From Streptomyces cupreus (GTDB lineage Bacteria; Actinomycetota; Actinomycetes; Streptomycetales; Streptomycetaceae), in assembly GCF_014257025.1 (NCBI RefSeq), contig NZ_JACMSF010000034.1:1-64000 (forward strand): a stretch of 64,000 nt of DNA. Reading direction: 5' to 3'. Positions 53,851-62,703 of the stretch are shown here, one piece after another. How positions within the stretch are numbered: position 1 is the stretch's first letter; each line of letters begins with the position of its first letter. The notes under the pieces were generated by a model that saw only the letters and a list, made by a program, of their open reading frames with translations, did not search any database and was not told where the DNA came from. Made by a program: the position numbers and the translations under genes.

Positions 53851-55236
53851 ATGGCTGTGGAACAACTCCCTACTCATGTACGGGAGTTCGCGAACTACCT
53901 GAACGGCCTGACGGCGCGCCTCGATCAGGGCGGCGGCTGGTGCGGGGTGTTCTGGCAGCGCGATCCGGACGGCATGCGCGCCTGCCTCGACGGGCGTGAG
54001 GTACCGCCGTGGGACGTGGTCGAGGCGCTTCTGCAGGATCTCGCCTCGGAGTACGGCCCCGAAGCCGCCCGCGCCGAGGTGGAGGGAGCGCGAGGGCTGC
54101 ACTCTGCCGCGCTCTTCGCCTACGACGCCCGCCCCGGCGGCCGGGACGCCCTCGGCGACCGGCTCGACGTGATGCTCCGCGAGCAGCGGTACGCCGCGGA
54201 ACGGCAGGCGGAGCTGGGCCGGTCGCTGTCCGCGGCGACCAGCCAGGAACACGCGGACGCTCTTCGCCTCGATCTCGCCTGGGCGCGTGACGATCACACG
54301 CGAGCCACTGCCAGGTGCGCCGAACTCCGTTCACGGATGGCCGAGTTGGACCGACGGTCGGCGAGCGGGCAGACGGAGGCCATACGGCGAGAGCGCGCCG
54401 GGGGAGGGGCCGTGCTCGCCGTCGACGGCGCCCGGATGCCCGCCCCGCGCGCCCCTGAGACCCCGGCCCGCATCCCCGAGCCCCAACCGGAACCCCCCGC
54501 CCCCAAGCAGCGCAAACGCCGCCGAGGCGGCGCCCGCTTCGCCGGCATGGTCGAGGAGGACGCCGCCCCCGTCGTCGTTCCGCCCACCGCCGTGCCATCC
54601 TTGCCCGAGCCGTCGGCCGGGGGCCGCCGTACCCCCCGAGGTGCCCGCTTCGCCGGTGCCGCCGAGGGCATGGAACCGGCGGAACCGCAGGTCGAGCACG
54701 TGGACGGCGCGGACCGGCGGGAGGTCGTGGGGGCCGTCGAGAGGCTGGTGCGGCTGCGCCATGAGGGCCGTAGCGGTGAGGCGCACGCGCTGCTCGCCGA
54801 GATCGCCTACTCCTCCCCCGGGCGCTACCCCCTGCTCGCCGTCGAACTCCAGCGGGCCGGGCTGGCCGCGGACTGGGCCACCCTGCTGTGGGAGGCCGCC
54901 TCGCTGCCCGCCGACCGGCTGGTCGCGGCGGCGGACGCGCTGGTCGCCGCGGGGATGGGCGTGGACGGGGAGCAGATACTGCGGCAGGGAGTCGTCCGGA
55001 CCGCCGACGAGATCGGGCGCGCAGTGCTGGGCCTCGCCGAGGAGGGGCGCCGACGCGAGGTGCGCGCCCTGCTCGACGCCTACGTCCGGGTCCGTACCCC
55101 CGAGGAGGCCGCCCGCAGCGTGGCCGCGGACCCGGGGACCCTCGTACCGTTGCTGCTGGAGGCCGCACGGGGTGTCTCGGACGAACGGCACTGGGATCTC
55201 GTCCACGCGCTGAGGGTCGCCGGATTCGCCGCCTGA
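53851..55236 (+). CDS. Actinobacterial hypothetical protein with GARFAG repeats
   Basis: A 461-residue protein. The N-terminal part has Trp-rich WCGVFWQRDPDGM and an alpha-helical coiled-coil-like segment (about 105-170, rich in AEL and RMAEL). Two copies of the basic motif RGGARFAG/PRGARFAG sit in a Pro-rich linker (about 230-280). The C-terminal 180 residues are helical repeats (HALLAEIAYSSPGRYPLLAVEL). ATG 53851 has GGGAG upstream. Homologues exist in other streptomycetes by recollection, but no function is known. Confidence 0.75.
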   Translation: MAVEQLPTHVREFANYLNGLTARLDQGGGWCGVFWQRDPDGMRACLDGREVPPWDVVEALLQDLASEYGPEAARAEVEGARGLHSAALFAYDARPGGRDALGDRLDVMLREQRYAAERQAELGRSLSAATSQEHADALRLDLAWARDDHTRATARCAELRSRMAELDRRSASGQTEAIRRERAGGGAVLAVDGARMPAPRAPETPARIPEPQPEPPAPKQRKRRRGGARFAGMVEEDAAPVVVPPTAVPSLPEPSAGGRRTPRGARFAGAAEGMEPAEPQVEHVDGADRREVVGAVERLVRLRHEGRSGEAHALLAEIAYSSPGRYPLLAVELQRAGLAADWATLLWEAASLPADRLVAAADALVAAGMGVDGEQILRQGVVRTADEIGRAVLGLAEEGRRREVRALLDAYVRVRTPEEAARSVAADPGTLVPLLLEAARGVSDERHWDLVHALRVAGFAA

Positions 55237-55334
55237 CCGGGTGGGCCACTCACCCACAGGAGTGTGAAACCGGATCGACTCAGCGGGTTAACGACGATGG
55301 TCTTGGCAAGCCCGTCCGGGAGGCTTACGTTCGT

Positions 55335-55367
55335 GCCTCTACGGCCTGCGTCTACGGGCGTAGAGGC
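55335..55367. promoter_or_regulatory. Nested CTACG inverted repeats upstream of the pyrimidine operon
   Basis: gcctctacg at 55335-55343 is complementary to cgtagaggc at 55359-55367 and the spacer carries another ctacg adjoining the second arm. The element ends 27 bp before the ATG of the nitrilase gene; it could be an operator or a mRNA hairpin. Confidence 0.5.
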
Positions 55368-55394
55368 TCTGACGTCCCGCCGAAGGAGCAGCTC

Positions 55395-56237
55395 ATGGCC
55401 AACGTCGTACGTGCCGCTCTGGTCCAGGCCACCTGGACCGGCGACACCGAGTCCATGGTGGCGAAACACGAGGAGCACGCCCGTGAGGCGGCCCGCCGGG
55501 GCGCCAAGGTGATCGGGTTCCAGGAAGTCTTCAACGCTCCCTACTTCTGTCAGGTGCAGGAGCCGGAGCACTACCGCTGGGCCGAGCCCGTGCCCGACGG
55601 GCCGACCGTGCGTCGTATGCAGAACCTCGCGCGCGAGACCGGCATGGTGATCGTGGTGCCGGTCTTCGAGATCGAGCAGTCCGGCTTCTACTACAACACC
55701 GCGGCCGTGATCGACGCCGACGGCTCCTACCTCGGCAAGTACCGCAAGCACCACATCCCGCAGGTCAAGGGCTTCTGGGAGAAGTACTACTTCAAACCCG
55801 GAAACGCCGGCTGGCCGGTCTTCGACACCGCCGTCGGCAAGGTCGGCGTCTACATCTGCTACGACCGCCACTTCCCGGAGGGCTGGCGGCAACTCGGGCT
55901 CAACGGCGCCCAGTTGGTGTACAACCCGTCCGCCACGCACCGCGGGCTCTCCTCCCATCTGTGGCGTCTTGAGCAGCCCGCGGCGGCCGTCGCCAACGAG
56001 TACTTCGTCGCGGCGATCAACCGCGTCGGCGTCGAGGAGTACGGCGACAACGACTTCTACGGCACGAGCTACTTCGTCGACCCGCGCGGACAGTTCGTGG
56101 GGGAGGTCGCGAGCGACAGCAAGGAGGAACTCCTCGTCCGCGACCTCGACTTCGCCGTCATCGAAGAGGTGCGGCAGCTGTGGGCCTTCTACCGCGACCG
56201 CCGCCCCGACGCCTACGAAGGGCTGGTGCAGCCGTGA
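55395..56237 (+). CDS. Nitrilase-superfamily amidohydrolase (beta-ureidopropionase-like)
   Basis: A 280-residue carbon-nitrogen hydrolase with the catalytic triad Glu in GFQEVF, Lys in LGKYRKHHIPQ and Cys in YICYDRHFPEGW. Beta-ureidopropionase removes the carbamoyl group from N-carbamoyl-beta-alanine or related ureido acids, giving ammonia, CO2 and a beta-amino acid. ATG 55395 has AAGGAG upstream. Its stop overlaps the aminotransferase start (TGATG). A second, clearly paralogous copy lies at 59242-60084 on the same strand, so the two may act on different ureido acids. Confidence 0.9.
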   Translation: MANVVRAALVQATWTGDTESMVAKHEEHAREAARRGAKVIGFQEVFNAPYFCQVQEPEHYRWAEPVPDGPTVRRMQNLARETGMVIVVPVFEIEQSGFYYNTAAVIDADGSYLGKYRKHHIPQVKGFWEKYYFKPGNAGWPVFDTAVGKVGVYICYDRHFPEGWRQLGLNGAQLVYNPSATHRGLSSHLWRLEQPAAAVANEYFVAAINRVGVEEYGDNDFYGTSYFVDPRGQFVGEVASDSKEELLVRDLDFAVIEEVRQLWAFYRDRRPDAYEGLVQP

Positions 56238-57523
56238 TGGCCGACGATCTGCTGGGACGCCACCGCCGGGTGCTGCCGGACTGGCTCGCCCTCTACTACG
56301 AGGACCCGCTGGAGCTCACCCATGGCGAGGGCCGCCATGTCTGGGACTCCGAGGGCAACAAGTACCTCGACTTCTTCGGCGGCATCCTCACCACGATGAC
56401 GGCGCACGCGCTGCCCGAGGTGACCAAGGCGGTCAGCGAACAGGCCGGGCGTATCATCCACTCCTCGACCTTGTATCTGAACCGCCCCATGGTCGAACTC
56501 GCCGAGCGGATCGCCCAGTTGTCCGGCATCCCGGACGCCCGCGTCTTCTTCACCACCTCCGGCACCGAGGCCAACGACACGGCCCTGCTGCTCGCGACGG
56601 CATACCGGCAGAGCAACACGATCCTCGCGATGCGCAACAGCTACCACGGCCGTTCCTTCAGCGCGGTCGGCATCACCGGCAACCGCGGCTGGTCCCCGAC
56701 CTCCCTGTCCCCGCTCCAGACGCTGTACGTCCACGGCGGGGTGCGGACGCGGGGTCCGTACGCGGCGCTCAGCGACGAGGACTTCATCGCGGCCTGCGTC
56801 GAGGACCTCAAGGACCTGCTCGGCCACACCCGGGCGCCCGCGGCCCTGATCGCCGAGCCCGTCCAGGGCGTCGGCGGGTTCACCTCCCCGCCGGACGGCC
56901 TGTACGCGGCCTTCCGCGAGGTGCTCGCCGAGCGCGGCATCCTCTGGATCGCCGACGAGGTGCAGACCGGCTGGGGCCGCACCGGCGACCACTTCTGGGG
57001 CTGGCAGGCGCATGGACGCAGCGGCCCGCCGGACATCGTCACCTTCGCCAAGGGCATCGGCAACGGCATGTCCATCGGCGGGGTGATCGCCCGCGCCGAG
57101 ATCATGAACTGCCTGGACGCCAACAGCATCTCGACGTTCGGCGGCACCCAGATCACCATGGCGGCCGGGCTCGCCAACCTGACGTACCTCGTGGAACACG
57201 ACCTCCAGGGCAACGCCCGGCGGGTCGGCGGGCTGCTCATCGAACGGCTGCGGGCGGTCGCCGCGCACGTGCCGTACGTACGGGAGGTGCGTGGGCGCGG
57301 GCTGATGATCGGCATCGAGCTGGCCGAACCCGGGACGGACCGGGCGGCACCCGAAGCGGCGGCGGCCGTGCTGGAGGCGGCCCGCGCGGAGGGACTCCTC
57401 ATCGGCAAGGGCGGCGGCCATGACACCAGCGCGCTGCGGATCGCCCCGCCGCTGTCGCTGTCCGTCGCGGAGGCCGAGGAAGGTGCCGCGATCCTCGAAC
57501 GCGCTCTGAGGAGCCTTCAGTAA
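56237..57523 (+). CDS. Class III aminotransferase (beta-alanine type)
   Basis: A 428-residue PLP-dependent omega-aminotransferase. The fold is seen in FFTTSGTEANDTALLLATAYR, WIADEVQTGWGRTG (PLP-contacting Asp) and VTFAKGIGNGMSIGGV, with the Schiff-base Lys. It would transaminate beta-alanine or beta-aminoisobutyrate to the semialdehyde, the next step after the ureidopropionase. Start chosen at the TGATG overlap with the nitrilase gene (56237). It is followed by the PucR regulator 12 bp downstream. Confidence 0.9.
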   Translation: MADDLLGRHRRVLPDWLALYYEDPLELTHGEGRHVWDSEGNKYLDFFGGILTTMTAHALPEVTKAVSEQAGRIIHSSTLYLNRPMVELAERIAQLSGIPDARVFFTTSGTEANDTALLLATAYRQSNTILAMRNSYHGRSFSAVGITGNRGWSPTSLSPLQTLYVHGGVRTRGPYAALSDEDFIAACVEDLKDLLGHTRAPAALIAEPVQGVGGFTSPPDGLYAAFREVLAERGILWIADEVQTGWGRTGDHFWGWQAHGRSGPPDIVTFAKGIGNGMSIGGVIARAEIMNCLDANSISTFGGTQITMAAGLANLTYLVEHDLQGNARRVGGLLIERLRAVAAHVPYVREVRGRGLMIGIELAEPGTDRAAPEAAAAVLEAARAEGLLIGKGGGHDTSALRIAPPLSLSVAEAEEGAAILERALRSLQ

Positions 57524-57535
57524 GGGAACACCGCC

Positions 57536-59086
57536 ATGACCACCACCCTGGAACCCGCCCTGTCGGTCCGCCAGGTCCTCACCCTGGAGCGGGTGCTGGC
57601 CGGGGAGCCCGAGGTGGTGGCCGGCGCGGGCCAGCTCGACCGGCCGGTGCGCTGGGTGCATGTGGCCGAGGCCGCCGACGTCGGCGTGATGCTCAGCGGC
57701 GGCGAGATGGTGCTGACCACCGGGGTGCTGCTGGCCGGTGATGAGAGCGCCCAGGCCGAGTACATCCAGTCCCTGCACCGCGCGGAGGCCGCGGCCGTCG
57801 TCCTCGGACTCGGCCGCGCCTTCCCGGCCGCGCCGGATGTGATGCGCCGGGCGGCCGAGCGGTGCGGGCTGCCCATGGTGGTCCTGCACCGGCCCTTCCC
57901 CTTCGCCGAGTTGACCGAGGAGGTGCAGTCCCGGCTGGTACGGCGGAAGTTCGCCGCGGTCAGCCTCTCGGAGTCCGTGCGGACCGCCCTCACCGGCCTG
58001 ATCACCGCGGGCGCCCCGCTCCAGCGCCTGCTCGACGAGATCGCCCAGCACAGCGCCTGCCCGGTCGTCGTCACCAACCTCGCCCACCGGGTGCTGGCCA
58101 CCGCGGGGGAGCGCTCGGCCGTGGACGACGTGCTGCGCGACTGGGAACGCATCGCCCGGCAGGCCGGCGGCAGCGAGGGCGACGGCTGGATCCGTGCCGA
58201 ACTCGGTGGCAGGGGCGAGCGCTGGGGCCGGATCGTCCTGTGCGGCCACCGCGGCGACACCGCCACCGGACGGCTGCTCGCCGACCGAGCCGCCGAGGCC
58301 CTGGTCCTGCACCGCATGCTCGGCGGCAACTCCGCCCACACCTGGGAGGAACAGTCCGCGCAGAGCCTGCTGACCGACCTGGTCAGCGGGGTCGTACCGG
58401 CCAGGCAGTTGCTGCCACGGGCGCGGGCGGCCGGACTGCCCGTCAACCGGCGCACCTTCGTGCCGCTGGTCGTGCGGGGCGGCGAACCTGCCCAACTGGA
58501 CCGGGTGCTGCGGATGGTGGGCCTCCCGGGAATCGTCGCCGAGCTCGCCGACTCGGTCACCGCCGTCCTGCTGAGCCTCGCCCGGGACCAGGACGCGAGC
58601 GTGCTCGCCGCCAACTTCGCGACCCGGCTGCGCTCGGAGGCGCCCCGCACGGTCGTGGCCGCCGCCGACCCCCGCGCCGCCTGGGACGACGTACCCGCGG
58701 GCCTGCGCGAGGCGCAGCATGTCGCCGACGCCGTGGCCGATTCCGCGGCCGCCCTGGACCTGCCGGTCGTGGTGCGGCTCAGGGACGTCCATCTACGCGG
58801 ACTGGTCCGGCTGTTGCGGGACGACCCGCATGTGCAGTCCTTCGCGGAACGGGAGTTGGACGGGCTGCTGTGCGGCCCGGAGGAGGATCTGCTGGCGGTG
58901 CTGCGCACCTACCTCGCCACCGGCCGCAACAAGTCCCGCACCGCCCAGCTCCACCATGTCTCCCGGCCCGCCCTCTACCGCCGCCTTGAGGCCATACAAG
59001 GCCGCCTCGGAGTGGACCTCGACGACTTCGAGCAGGCCGCCTCGGTGCACATCGCCCTGCTCGCACACGACGCGCAACAGGGTTGA
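57536..59086 (+). CDS. PucR-family transcriptional regulator
   Basis: A 516-residue PucR/CdaR-type activator. The N-terminal PucR domain (about 1-125: LTLERVLAGEPEVVAGAGQL, WVHVAEAADVGVML) is followed by a GGDEF-like middle region and a C-terminal HTH_30 (LRTYLATGRNKSRTAQLHHV, PALYRRLEAIQGRLGVDLDD). PucR proteins control purine and other nitrogen-compound catabolism. It probably activates the flanking ureidopropionase, hydantoinase and permease genes. Location between the two nitrilase genes suggests it controls both units. Confidence 0.92.
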   Translation: MTTTLEPALSVRQVLTLERVLAGEPEVVAGAGQLDRPVRWVHVAEAADVGVMLSGGEMVLTTGVLLAGDESAQAEYIQSLHRAEAAAVVLGLGRAFPAAPDVMRRAAERCGLPMVVLHRPFPFAELTEEVQSRLVRRKFAAVSLSESVRTALTGLITAGAPLQRLLDEIAQHSACPVVVTNLAHRVLATAGERSAVDDVLRDWERIARQAGGSEGDGWIRAELGGRGERWGRIVLCGHRGDTATGRLLADRAAEALVLHRMLGGNSAHTWEEQSAQSLLTDLVSGVVPARQLLPRARAAGLPVNRRTFVPLVVRGGEPAQLDRVLRMVGLPGIVAELADSVTAVLLSLARDQDASVLAANFATRLRSEAPRTVVAAADPRAAWDDVPAGLREAQHVADAVADSAAALDLPVVVRLRDVHLRGLVRLLRDDPHVQSFAERELDGLLCGPEEDLLAVLRTYLATGRNKSRTAQLHHVSRPALYRRLEAIQGRLGVDLDDFEQAASVHIALLAHDAQQG

Positions 59087-59136
59087 AACATGCGACGACC
59101 TGGGAAAACGGCGGTGAAACATGGGCCCACGAGGGG

Positions 59137-59179
59137 GTGACACCGTGGCACGCCGGATGCCCGCAGACGTGACACCGTG
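59137..59179. promoter_or_regulatory. Direct repeat gtgacaccgtg before the second nitrilase gene
   Basis: gtgacaccgtg at 59137-59147 recurs at 59169-59179, a 32-bp period (about three helix turns), in the 155-bp region upstream of the hydantoinase operon. It is a candidate binding site for PucR or another activator. Confidence 0.5.
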
Positions 59180-59241
59180 CAACTCAAAGACCTTTTTCGG
59201 ACTTCCTAGTCTTCTCGCACACCGAGCGACCGGAGGTCCCG

Positions 59242-60084
59242 ATGAGCAGAGTGATCCGTGCCGCCCTCTTCCAGACCGCGTGGACGGGCGACAAGGAGTC
59301 GATGATCCAGGTACACGAGCAGGCGGCCCGCGACGCGGCCGCGCAGGGTGCTCAAGTCCTGTGCTTCCAGGAGCTGTTCTACGGACCGTACTTCTGCCAG
59401 GTGCAGGACAAGGCGTTCTACGAGTACGCCGAACAGATCCCCGAGGGCCCGACCGTACGCCGCTTCCAGTCGCTGGCGAAGGAGCTGGGCCTCGTCCTGG
59501 TGCTGCCGATGTACGAGGAGGAGCAGCCCGGGGTCCTCTACAACACCGCCGCCGTGATCGACGCCGACGGCTCCTACCTGGGCAAGTACCGCAAGACCCA
59601 CATCCCCCAAGTGCAGGGATTCTGGGAGAAGTTCTACTTCCGCCCCGGGAACAGCGGCTGGCCCGTCTTCGAGACGGCCGTCGGCAGGATCGGCGTCTAC
59701 ATCTGCTACGACCGCCACTTCCCCGAGGGCTGGCGGGCACTAGGCCTCGCCGGTGCCGAGATCGTCTTCAACCCCTCGGCGACCTCGCGCGGACTGTCCC
59801 GCTATCTGTGGCAGCTGGAGCAGCCGGCGGCGGCCGTCGCCAACGAGTACTTCGTGGGCGCGATCAACCGGGTCGGCGTGGAGGACCTCGGCGACAACGA
59901 CTTCTACGGCACCACGTACTTCGTGGACCCGGAGGCCCAGTTCGTCGGCGAGGTGGCGAGCGACAAGGAGACCGAACTCGTCGTCCGCGACCTGGACCTG
60001 GCCAAGCTCCGCGAGGTCCGCGACCGCTGGCAGTTCTACCGCGACCGGGAGCCGGGAGCGTACACGCCGCTGACAGCACCCTGA
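59242..60084 (+). CDS. Nitrilase-superfamily amidohydrolase, second paralogue
   Basis: A 280-residue protein with catalytic Glu (CFQELFYG), Lys (LGKYRKTHIPQ) and Cys (YICYDRHFPEGW), homologous throughout its length to the 55395-56237 protein. It starts at ATG 59242 behind CGGAGG. It is followed by the dihydropyrimidinase gene after 40 bp; this pair would open dihydropyrimidines and hydrolyse the ureido acid. Which of the two paralogues acts on N-carbamoyl-beta-alanine cannot be told from the sequence. Confidence 0.9.
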   Translation: MSRVIRAALFQTAWTGDKESMIQVHEQAARDAAAQGAQVLCFQELFYGPYFCQVQDKAFYEYAEQIPEGPTVRRFQSLAKELGLVLVLPMYEEEQPGVLYNTAAVIDADGSYLGKYRKTHIPQVQGFWEKFYFRPGNSGWPVFETAVGRIGVYICYDRHFPEGWRALGLAGAEIVFNPSATSRGLSRYLWQLEQPAAAVANEYFVGAINRVGVEDLGDNDFYGTTYFVDPEAQFVGEVASDKETELVVRDLDLAKLREVRDRWQFYRDREPGAYTPLTAP

Positions 60085-60124
60085 TCGCACCGACCGCCCC
60101 GTCCACCCTGGGAGGAGAGGGACC

Positions 60125-61519
60125 ATGAGCAGTCGTACCGTCATCCGTGGCGGTCTCGTCATCACCGCGTCCGACGAGGTCCACGCCGACGTCCTGATCG
60201 AGGACGGCCGCGTCGCCGCCCTCGCCGTGCCCGGTACGCAGAACTGGAGCGCGGACCGCACGATCGACGCCACCGGGAAGTACGTCATCCCGGGCGGCGT
60301 CGACGCCCACACCCACATGGAGCTGCCCTTCGGCGGCACCTTCGCCTCCGACACCTTCGAGACCGGCACCCGGGCCGCCGCCTGGGGCGGTACGACCACC
60401 ATCGTGGACTTCGCCGTGCAGAGCGTCGGGCACAGTCTGCGCGAGGGCCTGGACGCCTGGCACGCCAAGGCCGAGGGCAACTGCGCGATCGACTACGCCT
60501 TCCACATGATCGTCTCCGATGTGAACCAGGACACGCTCAAGGAGATGGATCTTCTCGTGGAGGAAGGGGTGACCAGCTTCAAACAGTTCATGGCCTACCC
60601 CGGGGTCTTCTACAGCGACGACGGCCAGATCCTGCGCGCCATGCAGCGCTCCGCCGAGAACGGCGGCCTGATCATGATGCACGCCGAGAACGGCATCGCG
60701 ATCGACGTCCTGGTGGAGCAGGCGCTGGCACGCGGGGAGACCGATCCCCGCTACCACGGCGAAGTCCGCAAGGCCCTGCTGGAGGCCGAGGCAACCCACC
60801 GCGCCATCAAGCTCGCCCAGGTCGCCGGCGCCCCGCTGTACGTCGTGCACGTCTCGGCGACGGAGGCAGTCGCCGAGCTGGCCAAGGCACGTGACGAGGG
60901 GCTGAACGTCTTCGGCGAGACCTGCCCGCAGTATCTGTTCCTGTCCACCGACAACCTCGCCGAACCCGACTTCGAGGGCGCCAAGTACGTCTGCTCCACG
61001 CCCCTGCGCCCCAAGGAGCACCAGGCCAAGCTCTGGCAGGGCCTGAGGACCAACGACCTCCAGGTCGTCTCCACCGACCACTGCCCGTTCTGCTTCGTGG
61101 GCCAGAAGGAACTCGGCCGGGGCGACTTCTCCAAGATCCCCAACGGTCTGCCGGGCGTGGAGAACCGGATGGACCTCCTCCACCAGGCCGTCGTCGACGG
61201 GCACATCTCGCGCCGCCGCTGGATCGAGATCGCCTGCGCGACCCCGGCCCGGATGTTCGGCATGTACCCGAAGAAGGGCACCATCGCGCCCGGCGCCGAC
61301 GCCGACATCGTCATCTACGACCCGGGCGCCGAACAGATCATGTCGGCCGACACCCACCACATGAACGTCGACTACTCGGCCTACGAGGGCAAGCGCACCA
61401 CCGGCCGGGTCGAGACGGTCCTCTCGCGCGGCGAAGTCGTCATCAGCGAGCGGGAGTACACCGGCCGCGCCGGGCACGGGGTCTACACCCCCCGCTCCAC
61501 CTGTCAGTACCTCAACTAG
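60125..61519 (+). CDS. Dihydropyrimidinase / D-hydantoinase
   Basis: A 464-residue cyclic amidohydrolase. The first two metal-binding His are in GVDAHTHMELPFGG, the carboxylated Lys in TSFKQFMAYPG, further His ligands in MMHAENG and VVHVSATEAV, and the catalytic Asp in STDHCPF. It hydrolyses 5,6-dihydrouracil or 5-substituted hydantoins to N-carbamoyl amino acids. ATG 60125 is preceded by GGGAGGAGAGG. The next gene follows after only 11 bp. Confidence 0.93.
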   Translation: MSSRTVIRGGLVITASDEVHADVLIEDGRVAALAVPGTQNWSADRTIDATGKYVIPGGVDAHTHMELPFGGTFASDTFETGTRAAAWGGTTTIVDFAVQSVGHSLREGLDAWHAKAEGNCAIDYAFHMIVSDVNQDTLKEMDLLVEEGVTSFKQFMAYPGVFYSDDGQILRAMQRSAENGGLIMMHAENGIAIDVLVEQALARGETDPRYHGEVRKALLEAEATHRAIKLAQVAGAPLYVVHVSATEAVAELAKARDEGLNVFGETCPQYLFLSTDNLAEPDFEGAKYVCSTPLRPKEHQAKLWQGLRTNDLQVVSTDHCPFCFVGQKELGRGDFSKIPNGLPGVENRMDLLHQAVVDGHISRRRWIEIACATPARMFGMYPKKGTIAPGADADIVIYDPGAEQIMSADTHHMNVDYSAYEGKRTTGRVETVLSRGEVVISEREYTGRAGHGVYTPRSTCQYLN

Positions 61520-61530
61520 GAGTGGCGCAC

Positions 61531-62550
61531 ATGGACTTCGGACTCGTCCTGCAGACCGACCCGCCGGCCTCGAAGGTCGTCAGCCTGATGAAGCGGGCCG
61601 AGCGCAACGGCTTCACCCACGGCTGGACCTTCGACTCCGCCGTGCTGTGGCAGGAACCGTTCGTGATCTACAGTCAGATCCTCGCCAACACCACCAGGTT
61701 GACGGTCGGGCCCATGGTCACCAACCCGGGCACCCGCACCTGGGAGGTCACCGCCTCCACCTTCGCCACCCTCAACGACATGTTCGGCAACCGCACGATC
61801 TGCGGCATCGGCCGCGGTGACTCCGCGATGCGGGTCGCCGGGCGCACCCCCAACACCCTGGCCCGCATCAGCGGGGCCATGAAGGTCATCCGCGCCCTCG
61901 GCCGCGGCGACGAGGCCGACCTCGGCGGCACGGTGATCAAGTTCCCGTGGATCAGGCCGGGCGCCGAACTCCCCGTCTGGATGGCCGCGTACGGCCCGAA
62001 GGCGCTGAAGATGACCGGCGAGGAGGCGGACGGATTCATCCTCCAGCTCGCCGATCTGTATCTCACCGAGTACATGGTCAAGGCGGTCAAGGACGCGGCC
62101 GTCGCCGCCGGACGCGACCCTGCCGAGGTGAAGATCTGCGTCGCCGCCCCGGCGTATGTCACCGAGGACGACTCGCCCGAGGCCCTCGCCCACGCGCGCG
62201 AGCAGTGCCGTTGGTTCGGCGGGATGGTCGGCAACCATGTGGCCGACCTGGTGTCCAAGTACGGCGAGCACTCCGCCGCCGTACCCGATGAACTCACCGA
62301 CTACATCAAGGCGCGTGAGGGGTACGACTACTCCCACCACGGGCGCGCCGACAACCCCGACACCGCCTTCGTGCCCGACGAGATCGTCGACCGCTTCTGC
62401 ATCATCGGGCCGGTGGAGAAGCACATCGAGAAGCTGAACGCGTTGCGCAAGCTGGGCGTCGACCAGTTCGCCGTCTACGACATGCACGACGCACAGGAAG
62501 CCGTCATCGACGCGTACGGGGCGCAGGTCATCCCCGCCGTCAACGGCTGA
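61531..62550 (+). CDS. LLM-class flavin/F420-dependent oxidoreductase
   Basis: A 339-residue luciferase-like monooxygenase/F420-type TIM barrel. The N-terminal strand MDFGLVLQTDPP and WTFDSAVLWQEPF, TVGPMVTNPGTRTWEVTAS, CGIGRGDSAMR, AYGPKALKMTGEEADG match the LLM fold. ATG 61531 is chosen with AGGAG eight bases upstream rather than GTG 61522. Embedded in the pyrimidine operon, it could reduce or oxidise an intermediate; no dihydropyrimidine dehydrogenase is present in view. Confidence 0.88.
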   Translation: MDFGLVLQTDPPASKVVSLMKRAERNGFTHGWTFDSAVLWQEPFVIYSQILANTTRLTVGPMVTNPGTRTWEVTASTFATLNDMFGNRTICGIGRGDSAMRVAGRTPNTLARISGAMKVIRALGRGDEADLGGTVIKFPWIRPGAELPVWMAAYGPKALKMTGEEADGFILQLADLYLTEYMVKAVKDAAVAAGRDPAEVKICVAAPAYVTEDDSPEALAHAREQCRWFGGMVGNHVADLVSKYGEHSAAVPDELTDYIKAREGYDYSHHGRADNPDTAFVPDEIVDRFCIIGPVEKHIEKLNALRKLGVDQFAVYDMHDAQEAVIDAYGAQVIPAVNG

Positions 62551-62703
62551 AGTCGGTAGCGGACGAAGTCCGTCACCCCTCCCGATAACTCCCCCTTCCC
62601 GCCGTCCCGGGCAGGGGGCCCAGGGCGCTCTTCCCTCAGCGCACCCCCCATCGGCGCCACCCGCACGGCCTTTCCCTTCCCACCGTCCCTGATTGGCCTG
62701 CCC

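Noticed and set aside
56213..58792. 859-codon minus-strand frame antisense to the aminotransferase and PucR genes
   Set aside because: It has no motif and a composition of Gly/Arg/His typical of shadows; the plus-strand genes are unambiguous.
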